Assembly: GCA_963781725.1 (NCBI GenBank)
Contig: CAWAGV010000002.1
Span: 1,488,001-1,552,000, forward strand
Length of the DNA stretch: 64,000 bases
Reading direction: 5' to 3'
From: BOG-931 sp963781725
GTDB taxonomy: Bacteria > Pseudomonadota > Alphaproteobacteria > Rhizobiales > Xanthobacteraceae
The position numbers and the translations under genes were made by a program. The notes beneath the pieces were generated by a model. The model saw nothing but the letters and a program-made list of their open reading frames with translations. It made no database searches and was not told the origin of the DNA. Of this stretch, positions 34,406-42,265 are shown in pieces (positions within the stretch are counted from its first letter, which is position 1; each line of letters begins with the position of its first letter).

Positions 34406-35482
34406 ATGCTGCCCGACCAGAAACTCAATGCGCTCGTCGTCCGCCATGCCACGCTGGAACGCGAGCTGGCGTCGCCGCTGCCGCCGGAGACCTTCGTCAA
34501 GCTGTCGCGGGAATTCGCCGAGCTGTCGCCGGTGGTCGACGTCGTGAAGTCCTATCGCGACATCCAGCGTGAAATCGAAGGCCTCGTCGGTTTGATCGAC
34601 GATCCGGCGACCGATGCGGAAATGCGCGCGATCGCCCAGGACGAAAAGCCGGCGCTTGAGGCGCGGCGCGCCGCCCTGGAGCAGGAGTTGCGCATCGCCT
34701 TGCTGCCCAAGGATGCGATGGATGACCGCAACGTCATCCTCGAAATCCGCGCCGGCACCGGCGGCGACGAGGCGGCGCTGTTCGCCGGAAACCTGTTCCG
34801 CATGTACGAGCGCTACGCCGCCAATCAGGGCTGGAAGACCGAGATCGTCACCGCAAGCGACGGCTCGATGGGCGGATACAAGGAAGTCGTCGCCGAGATC
34901 AAAGGCCGCGGCGCCTTTGCCAAGCTCAAATACGAATCGGGAGTCCACCGCGTCCAGCGCGTGCCCGACACCGAGGCCTCGGGCCGCATTCACACCTCGA
35001 CGGCGACTGTTGCCGTGCTGCCTGAAGCGCAGGATGTCGATGTGCCGATCAACGATTCCGACTTGAAGATTGATACTTTGCGCTCGAGCGGCGCCGGCGG
35101 TCAGCACGTCAACAAGACCGAATCGGCGGTGCGCGTCACCCATCTTCCGTCGGGCATCGTGGTGATGATGCAGGAGGACCGTTCGCAGCACCGCAACCGC
35201 GCCAAGGCGATGGCCGTGCTGCGAACCCGGCTCTACGATTTCGAGCGCCAGAAAATCGATGCGGCGCGCGCCGCCGAACGCCGCGGCCAGGTCGGCACCG
35301 GCGACCGCTCCGAGCGCATCCGCACCTACAATTATCCGCAAGCCCGCGTTTCCGATCACCGCATCAATCTCACGCTCTACAAGCTGCCGCAGATTCTTGA
35401 AGGCGAAGCGCTGGGTGAGATCGTCGACGCGCTGGTGGCAACCCGTCAGGCGGAACTGCTTGCGGCTGAAGGGATCAATTGA
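34406..35482 (+). CDS. prfA: Peptide chain release factor 1
   Basis: A 358-residue class I release factor recognising UAA and UAG. The GGQ motif is in SSGAGGQHVNKTES and the codon-recognition PxT tripeptide is PDT in QRVPDTEASGRIH. Both are intact, and the length matches the family (about 360). It starts 11 bases after ptsP, and its stop TGA overlaps the prmC ATG. This couples it with its own modifying enzyme, a common arrangement. Confidence 0.96.
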   Translation: MLPDQKLNALVVRHATLERELASPLPPETFVKLSREFAELSPVVDVVKSYRDIQREIEGLVGLIDDPATDAEMRAIAQDEKPALEARRAALEQELRIALLPKDAMDDRNVILEIRAGTGGDEAALFAGNLFRMYERYAANQGWKTEIVTASDGSMGGYKEVVAEIKGRGAFAKLKYESGVHRVQRVPDTEASGRIHTSTATVAVLPEAQDVDVPINDSDLKIDTLRSSGAGGQHVNKTESAVRVTHLPSGIVVMMQEDRSQHRNRAKAMAVLRTRLYDFERQKIDAARAAERRGQVGTGDRSERIRTYNYPQARVSDHRINLTLYKLPQILEGEALGEIVDALVATRQAELLAAEGIN

Positions 35483-36408
35483 TGAAGCGCGCCGACGACG
35501 TGGCGGCGCCAGCGCACACCGTCGCCGCGGCGCGGCGCATGCTGGCTTCGGCATTGCGCGATGCCGGCATCGAAACGCCGGAGCTTGATGCCCGCGTTCT
35601 GATCGGCCACGCGCTCGGCCTCGATCATGCCGGCCTAGCCGCCGCGGATCAGCGCCGCCTCACGGCCGAAGAACAGGCCGCGATCGCCGCGGCCGGGCAA
35701 CGGCGGCGAAACCACGAGCCGGTTGCCCGCATCGCCGGGCAAAAGGAATTCTGGAGTCTCCCGCTCCGCATCAATGACGCGACGCTGGTGCCACGGCCGG
35801 AAACCGAAACGGTGGTCGAAGCGGCATTGGCGGCGATCGATGCACGCGGTTCGCGCGCGGCCAGACTTCGCATTGCCGATCTCGGCACCGGTTCCGGTGC
35901 GCTCGCTCTCGCGCTGCTCTCGGAGCTGCCGGACGCTTTTGCGGTCGGCACTGATTTGAGCGTCGACGCGCTCATCGCGGCGCGCGACAATGCACGGCGG
36001 CTCGGCCTGACACGCGCCGGTTTCGTCGCCTGCAATATGGCCGACGCCTTGCACGGGCCATTCGATGTCATCGTGTCGAATCCACCCTACATTGCATCGG
36101 GCGAGATCGCCGCGCTTGCCCCCGAAGTGCGCGATTTCGATCCGCGCCTGGCGCTCGACGGCGGCCGCGACGGGCTGGATGGTTACCGCGAGATTGCCGC
36201 GGCCACGCAGAAAATACTTGCGCCGGGCGGTTATCTGGTCGTCGAGCTCGGCATCGGGCAGGCGGAACCCGCCGCCGCACTATTTGCTGCCGCGGGGCTT
36301 GCAGCCTTGCCGCCCCGTGCCGATTTGAATGGGGTGCCGCGCGCCCTGTTGTTAAAAAAGGGCATGAGCACGGGGCATTGGACCCCGGCAAAAAAGCACT
36401 TGGAATAG
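35482..36408 (+). CDS. prmC: Release factor glutamine methyltransferase
   Basis: A 308-residue SAM-dependent N5-glutamine methyltransferase that modifies the GGQ glutamine of release factors. It has an N-terminal helical substrate-binding domain, then RIADLGTGSGALALALL (SAM motif I) and IVSNPPYI, the NPPY signature for amide methylation. The ATG at 35482 shares bases with the prfA stop (TGATG), so translation is probably coupled. The C-terminal tail after LLLKKG (STGHWTPAKKHLE) is a short extension. Confidence 0.94.
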   Translation: MKRADDVAAPAHTVAAARRMLASALRDAGIETPELDARVLIGHALGLDHAGLAAADQRRLTAEEQAAIAAAGQRRRNHEPVARIAGQKEFWSLPLRINDATLVPRPETETVVEAALAAIDARGSRAARLRIADLGTGSGALALALLSELPDAFAVGTDLSVDALIAARDNARRLGLTRAGFVACNMADALHGPFDVIVSNPPYIASGEIAALAPEVRDFDPRLALDGGRDGLDGYREIAAATQKILAPGGYLVVELGIGQAEPAAALFAAAGLAALPPRADLNGVPRALLLKKGMSTGHWTPAKKHLE

Positions 36409-36865
36409 CAGCCGGAACCGACTAGCTTGCGGGCACGGAATCGGCCCTGAAGAGGTGCCGCGCCGCCTTAAGGCCCGGAGCAAACTCCCGGAGATCGGCT
36501 CCCAGAGGCTGGCAGCGCAGGTTCAAGAGTTTAAGAGCGAAAGCCGGAACAAACACCGCCGGATGGACGGCAAAGCGGGATCGCTACGTTTAGAGCAAAA
36601 GCAACCGAGAATTTGATCGGCGGGCTCGCATTTGCGAGGGAGCAATGACGCCTGCGGCAAGGGGTGTGGAGCACCGCGGAAAAGCCGGTGGTGGGGGCCG
36701 CGGCTAGCAGGGTTTCGTGATGTCGGGGACAGCGAACAATCATGCCCGATGCCGTGATGGCATCGTGCGGTTGTAAGCGATTGGCGGGTGACGTTCGGCA
36801 AGAAACCTAACAAGCAATCGAGTTCGACGAAGAGCAAACAACAGGGGTTGGTGGAATAGCAAAAC
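36409..36865. other. Leader/intergenic region before the DUF4167 gene
   Basis: About 457 bases with no supported gene. The sequence is purine-rich on the plus strand (CAAGAGTTTAAGAGCGAAAGCC and similar), with low translation quality in every frame. It probably holds the DUF4167 promoter and a long 5' untranslated region, possibly structured. No T-run terminator was seen after prmC. Confidence 0.35.
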
Positions 36866-37693
36866 ATGAGAAACGGTCAGAATAAGCGCATGCGGGGTCG
36901 CAACCGCGGTAAAGGCGGCGGCGGCGGCGGCGGTCATCATCACCACCACCACCAAAATCCATTGTCGCGCATGTACGAGTCCAACGGACCGGACGTGAAA
37001 ATCAGAGGCAACGCCTCCCATATCGCCGAGAAATATCTCCAGCTCGCCCGTGACGCGCAAAGCGCCGGCGACACCATCGCCTCGGAAAGCTACTACCAGC
37101 ACGCCGAACATTATTTCCGCCTGATTGCCGCCGCTCAGGAGCATCTGCGGGCGACCCAGCCGTCGTACTATCAGCAGCAACAGCCGGGACAGCCCGGCGA
37201 GATGCGCGGTAATTCCGGCGACGAAACCTTTGACGACGACGGCGACGAGCAGCCGAACATAAGCGGCGAGCCGTACGCACCGGCGCCGCCGCAGCAGCAG
37301 CCGTTCTACCCGCAACAGCAGCCGCAACATAATCCGCAGCAGCAAAACTATCAGCAGCCGCCACAGCAGCAGAATTTTCAGCCGCGGCCGCAGCAGCACT
37401 TTCAACAGAACAATGACGACGGCATCGACCGGTTGCCGTCGTTCATCACCGGAGGCCAAGGCGGCGGACAAAGCGCGCCGCAACCGCAGCAGGGCTACGG
37501 CTCAAACAATAGCGCGAACGGCCAAGGCTCAAATGGCCAAAGCGCCGACGCTCAGGGCGCGAATGGCCAGAACGGCGGCAATGGCAATGGCTATGAGGGG
37601 CAAGCCGACCGCTTCCCGCTGCATCGCCGCCGCCGCCGCCATCGCGGCCCGCGCGATCACGGCGCGCCGGAACAGGGCGCGGGCGACGAATAA
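36866..37693 (+). CDS. DUF4167 domain-containing protein
   Basis: A 275-residue protein beginning MRNGQNKRMRGRNRGKGGG, then a natural run of six histidines. A conserved helical region follows (about 35-95, IAEKYLQLARDAQSAGDTIA and YYQHAEHYFRLIAAAQEHLR), which is the DUF4167 domain. The rest is Gln/Pro/Asn/Gly-rich low complexity, with a basic C-terminal stretch (HRRRRRHRG). This family follows prmC in most Hyphomicrobiales. It probably binds RNA or ribonucleoprotein through basic ends, but function is unproven. A strong terminator follows. Confidence 0.9.
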   Translation: MRNGQNKRMRGRNRGKGGGGGGGHHHHHHQNPLSRMYESNGPDVKIRGNASHIAEKYLQLARDAQSAGDTIASESYYQHAEHYFRLIAAAQEHLRATQPSYYQQQQPGQPGEMRGNSGDETFDDDGDEQPNISGEPYAPAPPQQQPFYPQQQPQHNPQQQNYQQPPQQQNFQPRPQQHFQQNNDDGIDRLPSFITGGQGGGQSAPQPQQGYGSNNSANGQGSNGQSADAQGANGQNGGNGNGYEGQADRFPLHRRRRRHRGPRDHGAPEQGAGDE

Positions 37694-37720
37694 GGATTTC
37701 TTCTTAAGATCAAAAATGCA

Positions 37721-37753
37721 AATGGCCGGGGTTGAACCCGGCCATTTCTTTTT
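37721..37753. terminator. Bidirectional Rho-independent terminator
   Basis: A perfect 10-bp stem AATGGCCGGG / CCCGGCCATT with loop GTTGAA is followed by TCTTTTT. The upstream side has CAAAAAT, which gives a T-run on the minus strand. It separates the convergent DUF4167 and DUF6460 genes and probably serves both. Confidence 0.85.
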
Positions 37754-37783
37754 CAGCTTGTCTTTTTCAGCTTGCCGCGCCGA

Positions 37784-38101
37784 TTACAGCCCGCGCGGCG
37801 CTTTCGACAGCCGCACGATCAGCCAGATCGGCACGACCAGCACGGCGCCGAGCAGGAAATATTGCCAGAGCCAGCGCACGGCATCGAAGCCCATGTTCCA
37901 GACATGCAGGAGCAGTTGCCGCACCGAATCGATGATGTTCCAGGGATCGAGGCCCACGGCGGTGAGAACGACGCCCACCAGGATCGACAGCAGGATCAGC
38001 CGGCCGGCGACGGCGAGCGGCGGCCCGCCGAAAAAACGGTGCACATAGTCCTGCGAACCGTAGCTTTGGGATTTGCGGGATTCCAGCGATTCCTGGGTCA
38101 T
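37784..38101 (-). CDS. DUF6460 membrane protein
   Basis: A 105-residue protein. The QDYVHRFFGGPPLAVAGRLI stretch, then LLSILVGVVLTAVGLDPWNI and IIDSVRQLLLHVWNMGFDAV, match the DUF6460 pattern. There are two hydrophobic segments (about 33-52 and 78-98). The frame is open further upstream, but MTQESLESRKSQSYG is preceded by GGGGAGG and is the natural start. Function unknown; widespread in Hyphomicrobiales. Confidence 0.78.
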   Translation of the reverse strand: MTQESLESRKSQSYGSQDYVHRFFGGPPLAVAGRLILLSILVGVVLTAVGLDPWNIIDSVRQLLLHVWNMGFDAVRWLWQYFLLGAVLVVPIWLIVRLSKAPRGL

Positions 38102-38260
38102 CGAAACCTCCCCGTTCCCGTCAGTTAGGAGCTTCCCGCACCCTGCGCAAGCCGCCGCGGCGGAAATCGGGACCGCGGCCGACGGCGTTGCCTCGCCTTC
38201 GCAAGAGGCGCTAAGTTGCAGGCGCCCAAAGGCCTTTTTGGGTACGCCCAGGGATATTTC

Positions 38261-39292
38261 ATGGCCAAGCTCGAAGATCGCGCCACTGCGCCGAACGCGA
38301 ACCTTAACGACGACATCGGCGAACAAACGCGGCTGCGGCTGTACCGCCTTCAGGTCGAAATCCGCGAGGCCGAGCAGCGCGCGTTCGATCTGTTCCTGCA
38401 AAACCTGGTCAAGGGCACCAGCCACCTGTCACTCGGCCAGGAAGCGGTGGCCGCCGGCTTCGCGGCTGCAATGAAGCCGGGCGATCTGTCGTTCTGCACC
38501 TATCGCGGCCACGCGCACACGCTGGCGCGCGGCGTGCCGGTCGAAAAAGTACTGGGCGAGCTGATGCAGCGCGACAACGGCTTGATGCGCGGCAAGGGCG
38601 GCTCGATGCATCTGACATCGGTCGACCACGGCGTCATGGGGTCCTACGCCATCATCGGCGCGCATCTGCCGATCGCCTGCGGCGCGGCGTGGCGCGCGCA
38701 ATACAAGGGATCGAAGGACGTCGCGGTCTGTTTCTTCGGCGACGGCACCACCAATATCGGGGCCTTCCATGAGGCGCTGAATTTTGCCGCGGTCTGGAAG
38801 CTGCCGGTGATCTTCGTCTGCGAAAACAATCTCTATATGGAATATACGCCGATCGGCGACGTCACCGCCGTACAGCATCCGGCGGCCGATCGCGCCTCCG
38901 CTTACGGCCTGCCGCGGATCGTCGTCGACGGCAACGATGCCGACGAAGTCTATCGCGCCGCGGCGGCCGCTTATGAGAAAGCCCGCGCCGGCGGCGGCCC
39001 GTCGCTGATCGAGTGCATGACCTACCGCCACAGCGGCCATTCGCGCGCCGATCCGGCGAAATACCGGCCCGAGGGCGAACTGGAAAAGTGGAAGGAGCGC
39101 GATCCGATCAAGATCTATCGTGAACGCCTCAAGCAATTCGGCGTCGCCGACACCGTGATCGCCGGCATCGAGACCGATGTGAAACGCGAGGTCGACGACG
39201 CGACCGAGAAATGCAAGGCCGCGCCGATGCCGCCGCTCGATATCCTCACCACCGACGTCTACGCCGACGGCGGCTGGGCATGGAGAAACTAA
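38261..39292 (+). CDS. TPP-dependent 2-oxoacid/acetoin dehydrogenase E1 component, alpha subunit
   Basis: A 343-residue E1 alpha. The thiamine diphosphate motif is GDGTTNIGAFHEALNFAA ending VCENN. YRGHAHTLARG and GKGGSMHLTSV are typical of the acetoin/pyruvate dehydrogenase group rather than the branched-chain group. With the beta subunit it decarboxylates a 2-oxoacid or acetoin and acylates E2 lipoyl groups. A TTG at 38216 is in frame, but ATG 38261 with CAGGGA upstream is chosen. It is followed one base later by the beta subunit gene. Confidence 0.9.
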   Translation: MAKLEDRATAPNANLNDDIGEQTRLRLYRLQVEIREAEQRAFDLFLQNLVKGTSHLSLGQEAVAAGFAAAMKPGDLSFCTYRGHAHTLARGVPVEKVLGELMQRDNGLMRGKGGSMHLTSVDHGVMGSYAIIGAHLPIACGAAWRAQYKGSKDVAVCFFGDGTTNIGAFHEALNFAAVWKLPVIFVCENNLYMEYTPIGDVTAVQHPAADRASAYGLPRIVVDGNDADEVYRAAAAAYEKARAGGGPSLIECMTYRHSGHSRADPAKYRPEGELEKWKERDPIKIYRERLKQFGVADTVIAGIETDVKREVDDATEKCKAAPMPPLDILTTDVYADGGWAWRN

Positions 39293-39293
39293 G

Positions 39294-40274
39294 ATGGCGG
39301 AATTGACCTATCGCGACGCCGTCGCCCGCGGCATCGCGCAGGAAATGGCGCGCGATCCGGACGTGGTGTTCCTCGGCGAGGACGTCGCCAAGGCCGGCGG
39401 CGTGTTCAAGGCCACGGTCGGCCTGTTCGAGCAATTCGGCCCGTTGCGCGTGCGCGACACGCCGATCTCCGAACAGGCGATCCTCGGCGCGGCGATGGGT
39501 GCGGCGATGACCGGATTGAAGCCGATTGCCGAAATCATGTTCTCGGACTTTTTCGCGGTCTGCTTCGACTACATCGCCAACGAGTTCGCCAAAAGCCGTT
39601 ACATGTCGAACGGCCAGCTCAAATGCCCGCTGGTGGTGCGCACCGGCAACGGCGCCGGTTCCCGCTTCGGCGCCCAGCACTCTCAGAGCGTTGAGAACTG
39701 GTGCATGATGATCCCCGGCCTGAAGGTCGTTGCACCGTCGAGCCCGCGCGACGTGATCGGCCTGCTCGCCGCCGCGGTGCGCGATCCCGACCCGGTGATC
39801 TTCTTCGAACACAAGTCGCTCTACGCCACCAAAGGCGAGGTGCCGGACGGCGAGATCGTCGATACGCTCGGCACTGCGAAGATCGTACGGCCCGGCAAGG
39901 ACGCCACCATTCTTGCGCTGGCGCTGATGGTGCCGCGCGCGCTTGCCGCCGCCGAAAAGCTGAAAGCCGAACACGGCATCGATTGCGAAGTCGTCGATGT
40001 CCGCTCGCTGGTGCCGCTCGACACCCAAACCATCCTCGGCTCGGTGGCGCGTACCCACCGGCTGTTCACGGTCGAGGAAAACCCGCGGCTGTGCGGCTGG
40101 GGTGCAGAGATCGTGTCGATCGTCGCCGACGAAGCGTTTTACGATCTCGACGGTCCGCCGGTGCGGATCACCACGCCGCATATTCCGCTGCCGGCCGCCG
40201 ATATTCTGGAAGACATCGTGCTGCCGACGGTGGACCGCATCGCCGAACGGGTGCGCAAGTCGTTGCAGAGTTAA
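39294..40274 (+). CDS. TPP-dependent 2-oxoacid/acetoin dehydrogenase E1 component, beta subunit
   Basis: A 326-residue E1 beta. ELTYRDAVARGIAQEMARDP, FLGEDVAKAGGVFKATVGLF and RVRDTPISEQAILGAAMGAA form the transketolase pyrimidine domain. QHSQSVENWCMMIPGLKVVA is the conserved histidine segment. The transketolase C-terminal domain follows (EVVDVRSLVPLDTQTI). It forms the alpha2-beta2 E1 with the preceding gene. The first repeat unit after the stop is a REP palindrome. Confidence 0.92.
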   Translation: MAELTYRDAVARGIAQEMARDPDVVFLGEDVAKAGGVFKATVGLFEQFGPLRVRDTPISEQAILGAAMGAAMTGLKPIAEIMFSDFFAVCFDYIANEFAKSRYMSNGQLKCPLVVRTGNGAGSRFGAQHSQSVENWCMMIPGLKVVAPSSPRDVIGLLAAAVRDPDPVIFFEHKSLYATKGEVPDGEIVDTLGTAKIVRPGKDATILALALMVPRALAAAEKLKAEHGIDCEVVDVRSLVPLDTQTILGSVARTHRLFTVEENPRLCGWGAEIVSIVADEAFYDLDGPPVRITTPHIPLPAADILEDIVLPTVDRIAERVRKSLQS

Positions 40275-40280
40275 CCTAAG

Positions 40281-40374
40281 CCCGTCATCACCGGGCTTGT
40301 CCCGGTGATCTCGATCAAGTCGGCGATGCCGTGCCGAGTTTGTCGGGATGCCCGGGTCCAGCCCGGGCATGACA
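40281..40374. repeat. REP-type double palindrome
   Basis: Two hairpins: ATCACCGGG/CCCGGTGAT (40287-40309) and ATGCCCGGG/CCCGGGCAT (40348-40370). Both are ended by GTCAT or ATGAC, the usual layout of REP units in Bradyrhizobium relatives. It lies between E1 beta and the aldehyde dehydrogenase gene and may modulate operon transcription. Confidence 0.75.
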
Positions 40375-40389
40375 GAAAGAAGGTGTGTC

Positions 40390-41847
40390 ATGGCCATGTA
40401 CGACAATCTGCTCGCCAACGTTTCGACCGATCTGTGGATCGGCGGCAAATGGCGCAAATCCTCCGACGGCGGCCGCTTCGACGTGATCGATCCGGCAACC
40501 GAGAACAAGGTTGCATCGGTCGCCAGCGCCACCGTCGAGGACGCCAAGGCGGCGCTCGATGCGGCGCAGGCCGCCTTTCCCGGCTGGGCTGCGAAAAAGC
40601 CGCGCGAGCGTGCCGAGATCCTGCGCAAGTCCTACGACCTGATCATGCGCGACGCCGAGCGGCTGGCGAAGCTGATCACCATCGAAAACGGCAAGGCGCT
40701 GTCCGACTCGCGCGGCGAGGTCGCCTATGCCGCCGAATTCTTCCGCTGGTACGCCGAGGAAGCGGTGCGCAACATCGGCTCGAACACGATGGGACCGTCC
40801 ACCGGCGCGCGGATCCTGGTGCAGCACAAGCCGGCGGGCATCGCGGTGCTGGTGACGCCGTGGAATTTCCCGGCCGCGATGGCGACCCGCAAGATCGGCC
40901 CGGCGCTCGCCGCCGGTTGCCCGGTCGTGCTCAAGCCGGCCTCCGACACGCCGCTCACCATGCTGGCACTGATGCCGATCCTGGAAGAGGCCGGCGTGCC
41001 GGCCGGCGTCGTCAACGTCATTCCGTCGCGTTCGTCCGGCAAGGTGGTGAGCGCGATGTTGCACGATCCGCGCGTGCGCGTGGTGTCGTTCACCGGCTCG
41101 ACCGAAGTCGGCCGCAAGCTGCTGCATGAAGCCGCCGACAATATCGTCAAGCCGGCGATGGAGCTCGGCGGCAACGCGCCGTTCATTGTGTTCGAGGACG
41201 CGGATATCGACGCCGCCATCGACGGCGCGATGATCGCCAAGATGCGCAACATGGGCGAGGCCTGCACCGCGGCCAACCGTTTCTATGTGCACGAGAAGGT
41301 GCAAGACGAATTCGCCAAAAAGCTCACCGACAAGATGGCCGGCCTGAAAATGGGCAACGGCCTCGACGATGGTGTGGCGCTCGGCCCGCTGGTCAACAAG
41401 GACGGCCTCGACAAGGTGATCGAGCTGGTCGACGACGCCGTGCAGAAGGGCGCCAAGGTGCTGACCGGCGGCAAGGCGTCGGGCGGCCCCGGCTTCTTCT
41501 ATCCGGCGACGGTGCTGGCGAACGTGTCCAACGATTCCAAGATGCTGAACGAGGAAATCTTCGGGCCGGTGGCGTCGATCCAGACTTTCAAGTCCGAGGA
41601 CGAAGTCATCACCCGCGCCAACGACACCGAATATGGCCTCGTCGCCTACCTCTATACCAAGGACCTCAGCCGCGGCATGCGCGTGTCCGAGAAGCTCGAA
41701 TTCGGCATGATCGGGCTGAACCGCGGTCTGGTGTCCGATCCGGCGGCGCCGTTCGGCGGCGTCAAGCAGTCCGGCCTCGGCCGCGAAGGCGCCCACGAGG
41801 GCATGATGGAATTTCTGGAAACCCAGTACATTGCGGTGACGTGGTGA
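40390..41847 (+). CDS. gabD: NAD(P)-dependent succinate-semialdehyde dehydrogenase-like aldehyde dehydrogenase
   Basis: A 485-residue aldehyde dehydrogenase. TPWNFPAAMATRKIGPALAA binds the cofactor, E258 in ELGGNAPF is the general base, C292 in MGEACTAANRF is the nucleophile, and FGGVKQSGLGREG ends the chain. The ACTAANRF loop and overall layout match GabD-type enzymes oxidising succinate semialdehyde. The frame is open upstream into the REP sequence, but AAGAAGG at about 40377 supports ATG 40390. It lies inside the oxoacid dehydrogenase operon, so another aldehyde substrate is possible. Confidence 0.85.
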   Translation: MAMYDNLLANVSTDLWIGGKWRKSSDGGRFDVIDPATENKVASVASATVEDAKAALDAAQAAFPGWAAKKPRERAEILRKSYDLIMRDAERLAKLITIENGKALSDSRGEVAYAAEFFRWYAEEAVRNIGSNTMGPSTGARILVQHKPAGIAVLVTPWNFPAAMATRKIGPALAAGCPVVLKPASDTPLTMLALMPILEEAGVPAGVVNVIPSRSSGKVVSAMLHDPRVRVVSFTGSTEVGRKLLHEAADNIVKPAMELGGNAPFIVFEDADIDAAIDGAMIAKMRNMGEACTAANRFYVHEKVQDEFAKKLTDKMAGLKMGNGLDDGVALGPLVNKDGLDKVIELVDDAVQKGAKVLTGGKASGGPGFFYPATVLANVSNDSKMLNEEIFGPVASIQTFKSEDEVITRANDTEYGLVAYLYTKDLSRGMRVSEKLEFGMIGLNRGLVSDPAAPFGGVKQSGLGREGAHEGMMEFLETQYIAVTW

Positions 41848-42248
41848 GCGGACCGTCGGACAAAGAGCGCCTGACCGGTTCCTGGCGTCACATCACCTCC
41901 AATGTCGACGGCAAGCCGCGCCCCGGCCAGGGCACGCATCCGCGCGGCATCATCATGTACGACGCGCTCGGCAACATGGCGTGCCATGTCGCGCCGGACC
42001 GCGACGTCGCTAAGGCCGGCGACAAGCCGACCGGCGACGAGGCCAAGGCGATGCTGGACGGCTACGTCGCCTATTTCGGCACCTACACTGTCGACGACAA
42101 GGCGCGCACCGTCACCCATCACCGCAAGGCCAGTGTGCAGCCGGGCGACAAAGGCGACCTGGTGCGCGGCTATGAATTCGCCGGCGAGCGGCTGATCCTG
42201 CGTCCCGCCGGCACCAGTGCCGAAGTGATCTGGGAACGGATCAAGTGA
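41844..42248 (+). CDS. Lipocalin-like domain protein
   Basis: A 134-residue protein starting with GTG that overlaps the aldehyde dehydrogenase stop (GTGA), so it is translationally coupled. KERLTGSWRHITSNVDGK, RGIIMYDALGNMACHV, YFGTYTVDDKARTVTHHRKA and RLILRPAGTSAEVIWERI match the lipocalin-like family (PF13924). Such proteins form a small beta-barrel binding a hydrophobic ligand. No signal peptide is seen, so it is cytoplasmic. A GTG at 41841 is an alternative start. Confidence 0.78.
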   Translation: MSGPSDKERLTGSWRHITSNVDGKPRPGQGTHPRGIIMYDALGNMACHVAPDRDVAKAGDKPTGDEAKAMLDGYVAYFGTYTVDDKARTVTHHRKASVQPGDKGDLVRGYEFAGERLILRPAGTSAEVIWERIK

Positions 42249-42265
42249 GGCAGCGGACCTGAACA

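Noticed and set aside
32469..34406. 645-residue frame antisense to ptsP
   Set aside because: ptsP is unambiguous; the antisense translation is Arg/Gln/Ala-rich and featureless.
34406..35482. PDT in place of PAT in release factor 1 as an anomaly
   Set aside because: The middle residue of the PxT motif varies naturally among bacteria; P and T are kept.
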